A stretch of 64,000 bases of DNA from Eriocheir sinensis (GCF_024679095.1 NC_066577.1:4674645-4738644); one strand, 5' to 3'; counted from the first letter of the stretch, positions 20,971 through 32,384 are shown. Numbers and translations: made by a program. Notes: a model not told the origin generated them from the letters alone.

Positions 20971-21207
20971 CAGCTCCTACGAAAGCCTTGTCAAACGTTT
21001 CCACTCTCCCATCAGCTATTTCCAGAGCCCGAAAAGGTAACTATTTGGGTTCTCAGTCTTAAGTGTTTCTTTCACTACTACCGTCAGGGTCATAAACTAT
21101 CCACGCAAAGGCCCACAGCTCCTACGAAAGCCTTGTCAAACGTGTGTCTTGTGTTGTCAAACGTTTACTCTCCCATCAGCTATTTCCAGAGCCCGAAAAG
21201 GCAATTA

Positions 21208-21400
21208 TAGTCATCTCTCAAATAGTACGGCTTCCAATAGTTCGGTTTCAGTTTTATGTGGATTTTCATCGAAGATTTTTTTAGGATTTTTAAATTTCCC
21301 GACGAGTAGGAAGTTCAAAAATCCTTAAAATATCTTCCATGACAATCCGTATAAAACCGAAACCGAACTATTGAAAACCGTACTATTTGAGGGATGACTG
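21208..21400. mobile_element. TA-flanked mariner-like MITE (copy 1)
   Basis: Termini AGTCATCTCTCAAATAGTAC and GTACTATTTGAGGGATGACT are inverted repeats flanked by TA. The two halves form one long hairpin. The paralogous empty site is visible at about 21035-21060 (CCCGAAAAGGTAACTATTTG). A second copy is at 57499-57689. Confidence 0.85.
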
Positions 21401-22051
21401 TATTTGGGTTCTTAGTCTTAAGTGTTTCTTTCACTACTACCGTCAGGGTCATAAACTATCCACGCAAAGGCCCACAGCTCCTACGAAAGCCTTGTCAAAC
21501 TTATGTTCCTGGCGACGAAATGTAGATATGGTTGATGTCAGAGTCTTCCGCCTCTAACATCAGGGCCATAAAACTACCCCTGGAAAGGCCCACAACCCCT
21601 ACGAAAGCCTTGTCAAACTTATGTTCCTGGCGACGAAATGTAGATATGGTTGATGTTAGACTCTTCCGCCTCTAACATCAGGGCCATAAAACTACCCCTG
21701 GAAAGGCCCACAACCCCTACGAAAGCCTTGTCAAACTTATGTTCCTGGCGACGAAATGTAGATATGGTTGATGTCAGAGTCTTCCGCCTCTAACATCAGG
21801 GCCATAAAACTACCCCTGGAAAGGCCCACAGCTCCTACGAAAGCCTTGTCAAACTTATGTTCCTGGCGACGAAATGTAGATATGGTTGATGTTAGACTCT
21901 TCCGCCTCTAACATCAGGGCCATAAAACTACCCCTGGAAAGGCCCACAGCTCCTACGAAAGCCTTGCCAAATGTTCTTGTTTGTCCGACTCACGGCAGTA
22001 TCTAATTAAATCCTTGGCAATATAGCTCCTACACAGCCCTGCCCCGCCTGC

Positions 22052-22052
<1 letters not shown>

Positions 22053-22126
<74 letters not shown>

Positions 22127-22136
22127 CCTCGACCCG

Positions 22137-22181
<45 letters not shown>

Positions 22182-22660
22182 AATCCATTATGTGCTAATT
22201 CTTGAACGACCAACTTTGCTTACTCTGCCAAAAAGGGAGGAAAGGGAGGGAGGGAGGGAAGGCAGGAGGGAGGGAGGGAAGAAGAAAAGGGGTAGGGAGG
22301 GAAGGAGGAATGGAAGAAAGGAAGGGAGGAGGTGAAAGGAAGGAGGAAGGGAAGGAAAGGAAGGAAGGAAAGGAGGGAAGGAAAGGAAAGGAAGGAAGGG
22401 AAGAAAGGGGAGGAAGGAAGGAAGGGAAGGAAAGAAAGGGGAGAAGGAAGGAAGGGAGGAAGGGAAAGGAAGGGAAGGAAGGAAGGAAGGGAAGGGAAGA
22501 AAGGAAGGGAAGGGAAGGGAAGAGAGGAGAGGGAAAGGAAGGAAGGAAGGGAAAGAAGAGGAAGGAAGGGAGGGGAGAAGAGAAGGAATCTTGAAAGGGA
22601 AGGAAGGAGGGAGGGGGAAAAGAGAGGGAGAGAGGGAAGGGAAGGGAAGGGTTTGAGAGG
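22053..22660. repeat. (GT)n, (CA)n and purine-rich (GGAA)n block
   Basis: GT 22055-22120, CA 22139-22178, then about 420 bp of A/G-only sequence with GGAA/GGGA units (22225-22650), a potential triplex or H-DNA tract. Confidence 0.95.
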
Positions 22661-22689
22661 GGACACTAATTATACAGGTGGCATGCGTG

Positions 22690-22763
22690 GTCACGTGACG
22701 GGGGGCGGGGCAAGATGGCGGCATATGTGTACCTGTGTGTGCCTGTGTCTGCCGGGGTAACGC
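22690..22763 (+). promoter_or_regulatory. Candidate promoter and first coding exon
   Basis: In 80 bp of non-repetitive DNA there is an E-box (TCACGTGAC, 22691-22699), a GC box (GGGGCGGGG) and CAAGATGGCGGC (22711-22722), the classic YY1 element overlapping a start codon. The ATG at 22715 reads MAAYVYLCVPVSAGVT for 16 codons, then reaches GTAAGT at 22764, a near-consensus splice donor (phase 1). The order E-box, GC box, YY1-ATG, donor is typical of housekeeping first exons. I cannot identify the next exon. It could be a chance match next to repeats. Confidence 0.35.
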
Positions 22764-22826
22764 GTAAGTGATTGGCCCTCACTCACCGCTATAGGGCCGT
22801 GTTGACAGAGATTTACATAGATTTAC

Positions 22827-24330
22827 ATAGATGTGGCCAAGTGGGTAGCAAGCCGGCGTGGTGAACCCGAGGACGTTGGTTCGAGTCCCACTGGTACATG
22901 CTTCCCTTCCCTTCCCTTCCCTTCCTTTCCCTTACTTTCCCTACCCTTCCCTTCCTTTTCCTTCCCTTCCTTTGCATACTCTTCCCTTCCTTTCCCATCC
23001 CTTCCTTTATCTTCCCTTCCTTTCCCTTCCCTTCCCTACCCTTCCCTTCTCTTCCTTTCCCTACCCTTCCCATCCCTTCCCTTCCCATCCCTTCCTTTCC
23101 CTTCCCTTCCCGTCATTGTTCTCCCCTTCCCTTCCCTTCCCTTCCCTTCCTTTCCCTACCCTTCCCTTCCCTTCCTTTCCCTACCCTTCCCTTCCCTTCC
23201 CTTCCCTTCCCTTCCTTTCTCTTCCTTTCCCTTCCTTTCCCTTCCCTTCCCTACCCTTCCCTTCTCTTCCTTTCCCTACCCTTCCCATCCCTTCCCTTCC
23301 CATCCCCTCCTTTCCCTTCCCTTCCCGTCATTTTTCTCCCCTTCCCTTCCCTTCCCTTCCTTTCCCTACTCTTCACTTCCCTTCTTTTCCCTACCCTTTC
23401 CTTCCCTTCCTTTCCCTACTCTTTAAATCCCTTCCTTTCCCTTCTCTTCTCTTTCCTACCCTTCCTTTCTTTTCCTTTCCCTTCCCTTCCCGTCATTTTT
23501 CTCCCCTTCCCTTCCTTCCTTTCCTTTGCATACTCTTCCCTTCCCTTCCTTCCTTTGCTTTACCTTCCCCTTCCCTTCCCTTCCTTTCCCTTCCCTTCCT
23601 TTATCTTCCTTTCCCTTCCTTTCCTTTCTTTTCCCTTCCCTTCCCTTCCTTTCCCTTCCCTTCCCTTATCTTCCTTTCCCTTCCCTTCCTTTCCTTTCTT
23701 TTCCCTTCCCTTCCCGTCATTTTTCTCCCCTTCCCTTCCCTTCCCTTCCTTCATTTGCTTTGCCTTCCCTTTCCTTTCCTTCTCTTCCTTTCCCTTCCCT
23801 ACCCTTCCTTTCCCTACTCTTTCCTTCCCTTCCTTTCCCTTCTCTTTCCATCCCTTCCTTCTCCTTCCTTTCCCTACTTTTTCCTTCCCTTCTTTTCCCT
23901 TCCCTTCCCGTCATTTTTCTCCCCTTCCCTTCCCTTCCCTTCCTCTCCCTACTCTTCCCTTCCCTTCTTTCCTTTGCTTTGCTTTCCCATCCCTTCCCAT
24001 CCCTTCCCTTCCCTTCCCATCCCTTCCCATTCTTTTCTTTATCTTCCTTTCCCATCCCTTCCTTTCTCTTCCTTTCCCCTCCCTTCCCTTCCTTTTTCCA
24101 CTCTTTCCTTCCCTTTCCTTCCCTTCCCTTCCCTTCCTTTCCCATCCCTTCCTTTCCCTTCCCTTCCCATCCCATCCCTTCCTTTATCTTCCTTTCCCAT
24201 CCCTTCCTTTCTCTTCCTTTCCCCTCCCTTCCCTTCCTTTTTCCACTCTTTCCTTCCCTTCCCTTCCTTTCCCTTCCTTTCCTTTCCCTTCCCTACCGAC
24301 GCTATAGGCAACAAATAAATAAATTTAAAA
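22827..24330 (+). mobile_element. tRNA-derived SINE split by about 1.4 kb of (CCTTC)n
   Basis: The head at 22830-22900 has an A box (TGGCCAAGTGGGTAGCAAGC) and a B box (GGTTCGAGTCCC). The typical SINE tail TACCGACGCTATAGGCAACA with (AAAT)n lies at 24294-24330. Between them are about 1,390 bp of imperfect CTTCC/CTTTCC units, giving long Pro/Leu/Ser/Phe frames that are artefacts. Some sub-blocks recur as 400-500 bp higher-order duplications (the CGTCATTTTTCTCCCC marker recurs about five times). Confidence 0.7.
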
Positions 24331-24454
24331 AAAACGAGCAGTATGGTTCAAAATTTAAATGGTCTGTCCTTAAACTTTAGTGAGGCGACATTAACCAGCC
24401 ACCAAGACTTTGCGGTAATACTTTGAGAAATATAAAGATGGAGGAAGCGGCGGC

Positions 24455-24815
24455 CAGTCCTTCATCTGTATTTCCTCCTGCCTACGACTTGAACTCTTTC
24501 ATGAGGAGGGTATCAGGGCACCTCTCCTCCCGAAACTGACCTATCTTTCGGCCACTCCTCTTAACTCTTTTGTAGGAACAGTGAGTAGCGGGCTTTTTAA
24601 AATGATTGTTTCCTTTTTTTTTGCCCTTGAACTGTTTCCTCTGCTGTAAGGGAAAAAATTCGTGTTGCACTGGACCACTGAAGGCGGGAGCTTATTCCAT
24701 TCTCGCACTATAACGTTGGCGTGGAAATGCTTGATGCAGTTCGGATCTATTCACTAATTATTAAGAATTGTAACATTATTTCTCGCTCCAATCGTATCAT
24801 GACCGTCATCGATCC
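24455..24815. pseudogene. Family R tail (+) and CR1-type RT end (-)
   Basis: 24455-24655 is the R-type end (CCTGCCTACGACTTGAACTC, CTTTCGGCCACTCC, CCCTTGAACTGTTTCC) in plus orientation. 24660-24815 is a minus-strand relative of the RT end at 10805-11046 (REWNKLPP-like codons), ending at the TTAA of X3. Confidence 0.55.
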
Positions 24816-25355
24816 TTAACCGTGTAGCAGCGACGGGCCAAATTTGTGGCTTTACCGTGTAGCAGCGACGGGCCAAATTTGTGGCTTTACCGTGTAGCAG
24901 CGACGGGCCAAATTTGTGGCTTTACCGTGTAGCAGCGACGGGCCAAATTTGTGGCTTTACCGTGTAGCAGCGACGGGCTAAATTTGTGGCTTTACCGTGT
25001 AGCAGTGACGGGCCAAATTTGTGGCTTTACCGTGTAGCAGTGACGGGCCAAATTTGTGGCTTTACCGTGTAGCAGTGACGGGCCAAATTTGTGGCTTTAC
25101 CGTGTAGCAGCGACGGGCCAAATTTGTGGCTTTACCGTGTAGCAGCGACGGGCCAAATTTGTGGCTTTACCGTGTAGCAGCGACGGGACAAATTTGTGCC
25201 ATGATATAAACCCCCAAAATAGATGATACATAAACTGATCACAAATGCTTTGATATATATTATGAAATGGTTTGTGTGAGGGGTGATTTTTTCTCATTTT
25301 TCTCGCTTGGAGGGACCATTAAGAAACATGATCCCTGCTGCTGCCACCGAGTTAA
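24816..25355 (+). mobile_element. X3: TTAA-bounded element with 35-bp satellite
   Basis: It starts TTAACCGTGTAGCAGCGACG and ends CTGCTGCCACCGAGTTAA. Eleven very homogeneous 35-bp units are followed by the conserved module. The low divergence suggests recent amplification or conversion. Confidence 0.85.
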
Positions 25356-25565
25356 TAGTTTTGATTAGTCCACATTTGTAAAGCCATTGAGTAATTTAAA
25401 ACATCGAATCAGTTTTCCTTCGGAGGCGGCGTTGCTCAAGAGATGGCAGCTTAATCATATAGACGAATGGTTTGTTTTGATGATTGGAATTAGAAAAGTG
25501 AAGCCTCGATTATGAAATGTGTGGCGCAGAACTCAGATGTGTCCAGTGTGTTAATCACCACCTTT

Positions 25566-26425
<860 letters not shown>

Positions 26426-26472
26426 TGTCCGTTTATACATGTTTTTTTCTTGTCTTCTTTTCTTTGCTCTTC

Positions 26473-26504
<32 letters not shown>

Positions 26505-26646
26505 TTCTTGTTTTTTTTTTCTTACATTTTCTTAAACAATTGTTAATATTCACTTTTTTTCTCTATTTTTTCTTTTTTCTTTAATTTTTCACTTCCTTCT
26601 TTTTTTTCTTTTTCTCGTTCACTAAATCGATGTTATTGTTTTCTTT

Positions 26647-27133
<487 letters not shown>

Positions 27134-27199
27134 CACTTTACATAGCGGGTTCGTTCGTTCGCAAACCAATCCCAAAATACTACTAAAATCTCCTCTCTC

Positions 27200-27832
27200 T
27201 ATTGACTGCAGCGTTCACAGAGGAGGAAAGAGGAAACTTGATAGGCCTGTACAGGGAATCTCTATTGTATCTGCTGCAGTAGGGTAAAGTTGACCGTTAT
27301 GAAGAGCATAGTGTGGTTTGGGCGCCGGCAAAGACATGGTAGCAGCGGGGATCATGTTTCTTAATAGTCCCTCTAAGCGAGAAAAGTGAGAAAAAATCAC
27401 CCCTCACACAAACCATTTCATAATATATATCAAAGCATTTGTGATCAGTTTATGCATCATCTATTTTGGGGGGGTTAAATCATGGCACAAATTTGGCCCG
27501 TCGCTGCTACACAGTAAAGCCACAAATTTGGCCCGTCGCTGCTACACGGTAAAGCCACAAATTTGGCCCGTCGCTGCTACACGGTGAAGCCACAAACTGG
27601 GCCCGTCGCTGCTACACGGTAAAGCCACAAACTGGGCCCGTCGCTGCTACACGGTAAAGCCACAAATTTGGCCCGTCGCTGCTACACGGTAAAGCCACAA
27701 ATTTGGCCCGTCACTGCTACACGGTGAAGCCACAAACTGGGCCCGTCGCTGCTACACGGTAAAGCCACAAACTGGGCCCGTCGCTGCTACACGGTAAAGC
27801 CACAAATTTGGCCCGTCGCTGCTACCGGGTTA
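27200..27832 (-). mobile_element. X4 reversed, inside or beside a hairpin MITE arm
   Basis: 27336-27832 is X in reverse: GGTAGCAGCGGGGATCATGT, the conserved module, then about ten satellite units, ending CTACCGGGTTAG, with decay of the terminal TTAA. Two satellite subtypes alternate (AAATTTGGCCCG and AAACTGGGCCCG) in a higher-order pattern. 27230-27335 resembles the hairpin MITE arm (GTGGTTTGGGCGCCGGCAA). Confidence 0.75.
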
Positions 27833-28069
27833 GTATTTATTGACAGTTCTGTGGGGCTTTGGGTTCTGGGTTCATTGAGGCGTAGTTAGTCAGAAGTGTT
27901 GAGTTTTCACGGAGTTAAGTCTACATAATACAATCTCAGTCGTACAAAGTGATGTAAGAAATCAATGAAACCAACTAACCACTCCTTGAAAAACGGGTCA
28001 AAGAATCAGCCACAGTAGTGATGACGAGGGAGCTGAACTGAGCTGACCTATATGTCCAGCGTCCTATCC

Positions 28070-28520
28070 TCTGTAGCGGCCGCCAGATCCTTCAAATACG
28101 AGGGTTTGGCCAGCTTCATCACAGACACCATTTTTTTCTGCCTATAGCGCCGGTAGGTTGTCTTGAGGGGCCTCTTGACGACCCCAGCCCTAACCTAACC
28201 TAACCTAACCTAACCTGACCTAACCTGACCTAACCTGACCTGTAGCGGCCGCCAGATCCTTGGAATATGAGGGTTTGGCCAGCTTCATCACAGACACCAT
28301 TTTTTTCTGCCTATAGCGCCGGTAAGTTGTCTTGAGGGGCCTCTTGACGATCCCAGCCCTAACCTAACCTAACCTAACCTAACCTAACCTAACCTAACCT
28401 AACCTAACCTAACCTAACCTAACCTAACCTAACCTAACCTAACCTAACCTAACCTAACCTAACCTAACCTGACCTAACTTAACCTAACCTAATCTAACCT
28501 AACCTGACCTGACCTAGCTG
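28070..28520. repeat. Interstitial telomeric repeats (CCTAA)n with duplicated SINE-tail flank
   Basis: AACCT repeats at 28192-28241 and 28366-28515 are the complement of the arthropod telomere repeat TTAGG. Each block is preceded by the same segment of about 120 bp (CCAGATCCTT, GAGGGTTTGGCCAGCTTCAT, CTGCCTATAGCGCCGGTA, CTTGAGGGGCCTCTTGACGA), which includes a reversed SINE tail. The whole [segment + telomeric repeat] is therefore a tandem duplication. Read on the minus strand, the segment also has a short ATG frame (MVSVMKLAKPSYLKDLAAAT) with no other support. 27833-28069 shows nothing. Confidence 0.85.
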
Positions 28521-28594
28521 TCCCCCGGTGCTGATGCTGATACAATGGTGTTTTAATGTGCAAATTCTTGAATGATCAACTTTCCTTACTCTGC

Positions 28595-28770
28595 CAAAAA
28601 GGGAGGAAAGAAGGGAGGGAAGGAGGGAAGGAAGGAGAAAAGGGGGAGGGAGGGAAGGAAGAACGGAAGAAAGGGATAAAGAGGTAAGAAGAGAGAAGGA
28701 GTGGAGGGAAGGGAAAGGAAGGGAAGGGAAGGCAAGGGAAATGAAAGGAAGGGAAGGGAATTAAGGAAAG
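28595..28770. repeat. (GGAA)n purine tract
   Basis: A/G-only imperfect repeat preceded by CTTACTCTGCCAAAAAGGGA, identical to the flank of the purine block at 22220. The two loci share a common origin. Confidence 0.85.
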
Positions 28771-28814
28771 AGGAAGACAGAAAAACACTATTATATCAGG
28801 ACCAATTTAAATTT

Positions 28815-29940
28815 CTCGCGACCCTGGTGGTAGTCTGACTCTTCTGTACCATGAACCTAAGAAACACACATTTGACAAGGCTTTCGTGGGAGTTATGGGC
28901 ATTTCCAGGGGTAACTTCATGACCCTGGTGGTAGTGTGACTCTTCTTCTGTACCATGAACCTAAGAAACACACATTTGACAAGGCTTTCGTGGGAGTTAT
29001 GGGCATTTCCAGGGGTAGCTTCATGACCCTGGTGGTAGTCTGACTCTTCTTCTGTACCATGAACCTAAGAAACACACATTTGACAAGTCTTTCGTGGGAG
29101 TTTTGGGCATTTCCAGGGGTAGCTTTATGACCCTGGTGGTAGTTTGACCCTTCTTCTGTACCATGAACCTAAGAAACACACATTTGACAAGGCTTTCGTG
29201 GGAGTTTTGGGCATTTCCAGGGGTAGCTTCATGACCCTGGTGGTAGTCTGACTCTTCTTCTGTACCATGAACCTAAGAAACACACATTTTACAAGGCTTC
29301 GTGGGAGTTATGGGCATTTTCAGGGGTAGCCTCATGACCCTGGTGGTAGGCTGACTCTTCTTCTGTACCATGAACCTAAGAAACACATATCTGACAAGGC
29401 TTTCGTGAGAGTTTTGGGGCATTTTCAGGGGTAGCTTCATGACCCTGGTGGTAGGTTGACTCTTCTTCTGTACCATGAACCTAAGAAACACACATTTAAC
29501 AAGTCTTTCGTGGGAGTTATGGGCATTTCCAGGGGTAGCTTCATGACCCTGGTGGTCATGAAGCTACCCCTACACATTTGACCTAAGAAACACATTTGAC
29601 AAGGCTTTCGTGAGAGTTTTGGGGCATTTTCAGGGGTAGCTTCATGACCCTGGTGGTAGTGTGACCCTTCTTCTGTACCATGAACCTAAGAAACATACAT
29701 TTAACTAGGCTTTCGTGAGAGTTTTGGGGCATTTTCAGGGGTAGCTTCATGACCCTGGTGGTAGTCTGACTCTTCTTCTGTACCGTGAACCTAAGAAACA
29801 CACATTTGACAAGGCGTTCGTGGGAGTTATGTTCATTTCCAGGGGTAGCTTCATGACCCTGGCGGTAGGCTGACCCTTCCTCTGTACCATGAACCTAAGA
29901 AACACACATTTGGCAAGGCTTTCGTGGTTACAAGGTCCCT
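28815..29940 (-). mobile_element. W5: reversed family W array, about eleven 104-105 bp units
   Basis: Units (TTCTGTACCATGAACCTAAG, GACAAGGCTTTCGTGGGAGT, TTCATGACCCTGGTGGTAG) repeat at about 105 bp. The terminal repeats typical of W are not seen at the right end, so the copy is truncated. A foldback palindrome interrupts one unit at 29531-29571. Confidence 0.75.
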
Positions 29941-29999
29941 TCACTCTGTTCGTCTTAAGAATTTACACTAAAACAATACCAATGAATTAAAAGGGAAGA

Positions 30000-30135
30000 T
30001 CAGCAGGCTCCATTCTTTTACAACAAAGGAGACGGCTCAAGGGCAATAAAGAGAGTATAGAAAAAAAATCCCGCTACTCACCGCTCCCATAACAGACATG
30101 AGTATCGAGTGGCCGAAAGAGAGGTCAATTTCGGG
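30000..30135 (-). repeat. Family R 3' tail, reversed
   Basis: TTACAACAAAGGAGACGGCT, CAAGGGCAATAAA and GGCCGAAAGAGAGGTCAATT are the complement of the R tail. Confidence 0.7.
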
Positions 30136-30189
30136 TGGAGAGATGTTTTGATGTTTTGGCCCAGTGTTACCAACGTCATCATCAACATC

Positions 30190-30367
30190 AACATCTTTTT
30201 TATTGTTTTTTTCTCGTGTTGTTGTTTTTTTCTGTTTTTTTTTCTCGTTTTCTTTTTCTTGTTTTTTTATTTATTTTGTTATCTTGTTTTTGTTTTTATT
30301 GTTTTTCTTTTTCTTCTTCTTCTTCTTCTTCGTCTTCCTCTTCTTCTTCTTCTTCTTCGTCTTCCTC

Positions 30368-30428
<61 letters not shown>

Positions 30429-30549
30429 TTTCATTATTATTGTTGTTTTTGTTGTTCCTCTTTGTTCTTTTTTTCTTTTAGACTTTGTAATTATTGTATA
30501 TTTCTCTTGTTTTTGTCTGTCTTTCTATCTATCTGTCTATCTCTCTGGT

Positions 30550-30605
<56 letters not shown>

Positions 30606-30625
30606 TGTCTGTCTGTCTGTCTGTA

Positions 30626-30705
<80 letters not shown>
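30190..30705. repeat. T-rich, (TTC)n, (ATT)n, (GT)n and (TC)n microsatellites
   Basis: TTC 30310-30366, ATT 30367-30426, GT 30551-30604, CTGT 30605-30624 and TC 30631-30705. Confidence 0.95.
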
Positions 30706-30707
<2 letters not shown>

Positions 30708-30765
30708 AAGCACAGGGTAAGCGACACCCGCCCTTCTTGTTCTCTCAGGCGTGAAGAACCACCAG

Positions 30766-30917
30766 CCAATCACAGCGCAGCACGGGAAAACGTTCAGCCA
30801 ATCAAAACCCAGCATTCCCGGCACCGCTCAGCCAATGGGGAGCGAGGAAGTAGCGGGCGGGGGCGGCGGGCCAATGGGAGCGCGAGATTCCGCCTACGTC
30901 ACCGGCTCTCGACCAAT
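30766..30917. promoter_or_regulatory. Promoter-like cluster of five CCAAT boxes, GC box and CRE
   Basis: CCAAT pentamers start at 30766, 30798, 30832, 30871 and 30913, all on the plus strand and mostly CCAATCA or CCAATGG, the NF-Y preference. Spacing is 32-42 bp. A GC box (GGGCGGGGGCGGCGGG, near 30855) and a CRE-like CTACGTCACC (30894-30903) lie among them. The stretch is CpG-rich and free of recognised repeats. NF-Y clusters of this kind mark core promoters. A TSS would fall near 30700 if transcription runs minus, or after 30950 if plus. The gene served is unknown. Confidence 0.5.
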
Positions 30918-31019
30918 CATAATTCGAGGTTTGTTTTGGGGATGTTTTTCGATGTCTTGGGATGAGTTATGTGTGTGTGTGTGTGTGTGTGATTTTGTTT
31001 CTTTGAGTTGTCTGTTTTA

Positions 31020-31057
31020 CTTATTATTATTATTAGTAGTAGTAGTAGTAGTAGTAA

Positions 31058-31128
<71 letters not shown>

Positions 31129-31300
31129 ACAGTAGTAGTAGTAGTAGTAGCAGGAGGAGGAAGAGGAGAAGAAGGAGGAGGAGGAGGAGGAGAAGGAGGA
31201 GGAGGAGGAGGAGCACCATCAGTAGTAGTAGTAGTAGTAGTAGTAGGAGGAGGAGGAGGAGGAGACGTACCATAATCATCATCATCATCATTATCATCAT
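31020..31300. repeat. (AGT)n, (AGG)n and (ATC)n microsatellites
   Basis: AGT runs 31033-31150, GGA runs 31150-31215, AGT 31220-31245, and ATC 31275-31303. Confidence 0.95.
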
Positions 31301-31319
31301 CATCAGTAATGTCCCGTCA

Positions 31320-31490
31320 CCACCCGGCAGACAGGTGCATGCCGGAGTACTTCCCGGCACCACCATCCCCTGGGCCGCGTCGCTAACAAGGCGGCCGCGC
31401 GCGTGCCCTGGCGTGAAGGTGTGCCCCGCGCCGCGCCACTCACCGCCCGCCGCTCCGCTCACGCCCCGCGGCTACCTACTAAACAAATAA
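31320..31490 (-). promoter_or_regulatory. CpG-dense stretch with possible minus-strand first exon
   Basis: The GC- and CpG-rich sequence (GGCGGCCGCGCGCG, CCGCGCCGCGCC) contrasts with surrounding repeats. On the minus strand GCGGGCG|GTGAGT gives a good splice donor with GT at 31443-31442. A transcript starting near 31490 could run toward the KLF exon 12 kb downstream. That link is speculative: no joining evidence is present. Confidence 0.25.
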
Positions 31491-31495
31491 CATCC

Positions 31496-31956
31496 CTAAG
31501 TCTATATATACCAAGTCAAGTCACTGATTCAAAACCGTGACCGGTACGCGCAGGAGGCGGTTTTGGGGCGGAGCACCGAGATGACGTCACTTGGAGCCAA
31601 AAAAAAAATACCCGCCAGTTCAGGGGTGACTAAAGTTGGGGCCGTATGTGCACTCTGGATGAACATTCTCGCCTTCTTTCACAGCGCGTTCAGGCAAGCC
31701 ACGGACGAAAAAATATGTCTTTTTATTGTGCTATTGCGTGACTGTAATTCCAATGCCTACAAACGGCGGTGTGGGGTGTGAGGGAGGGCATGTTGAAGCG
31801 ATTGATTTAAATTAGTCCGCCTTTCTTCGTTTTCTCTAAATCCCTGTTTCTACATTCTCTAGTTTGGCTCCAAGCAGTGTCACGCATAAACCACGCCTCG
31901 GCCGTGTCTCCTCCCACAAACCTGCGTATGACTTGACCTGCTGTATATAGACTTAG
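31496..31956 (+). mobile_element. Z3: CRE-containing TIR element, no target duplication
   Basis: Ends CTAAGTCTATATATACCAAG and GCTGTATATAGACTTAG, 461 bp. CRE TGACGTCA near 31582. The flanking octamers (TAACATCC and CAGCAAAC) differ, so one flank has been lost or recombined. Confidence 0.8.
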
Positions 31957-32198
31957 CAGCAAACACAACACATTGCAGCACACGAAACTCCCAGGTGACA
32001 AACAAACACATTGGCCGGTACTTTTTAACATATCAGCGCCATCTTTTCTGCCTTTCCTTCCTGCTAATACTAATGACACGGATACTAGACCACATCCCAT
32101 CACATTACAGCCCCATCATTCCTCCCTTCCCTTTTCCCACCTCCTGCTTCCAAAGAGTGCTTAGTGGTCTTCATTAGTTTTCCTTTGTTTACCTCTTA

Positions 32199-32361
32199 GG
32201 CCCCCTTCACAATGTTCCGACTCTGGGCCACGACAACCCACGACTCTAGGGTATACGAGGTCTTGAGTCTGAAATGTTGATGTGAATGGGTCGCACATGG
32301 TCGGAAAGAGGTCTAGAAATGGTCGCCGGTTGCTGACTCGGCACAGTGTGAAGGGGGCCTA
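32199..32361. mobile_element. MITE with TAGGCCCCCTTCACA termini
   Basis: Perfect 15-bp inverted ends TAGGCCCCCTTCACA and TGTGAAGGGGGCCTA. The interior (CTCTGGGCCACGACAACCCA) matches the 5' part of the region at 41240-41400, so it is a short relative of that larger repeat. Confidence 0.8.
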
Positions 32362-32384
32362 AAAGTCGCTGGGTTGTCGTGGCC

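Larger units (their letters stand above)
20605..21990 (+). mobile_element. W4: composite family W region with 118-bp repeats
   Basis: W sequence (CTACGAAAGCCTTGTCAAAC, GGGCCATAAAACTACCCCTG) is arranged in several blocks. The block 21500-21972 has four units with an exact 118-bp period (starts 21501, 21619, 21737, 21855) alternating two variants (GATGTCAGAGTC and GATGTTAGACTC). The left part is split by a hairpin MITE (20772-20970), and the middle by a TA MITE (21208-21400). Confidence 0.75.

Noticed and set aside
22858..24318. Open frames of nearly 490 codons rich in Ser/Leu/Pro/Phe
   Set aside because: They are reading frames through imperfect (CCTTC)n; all three frames and the reverse strand are open and there is no domain.
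28366..28515. True chromosome end
   Set aside because: Telomeric repeats are only about 150 bp, flanked by unique and transposon sequence on both sides.
31138..31215. Arg-rich domain encoded near the CCAAT cluster
   Set aside because: It translates (AGG)n/(AGA)n microsatellite DNA.
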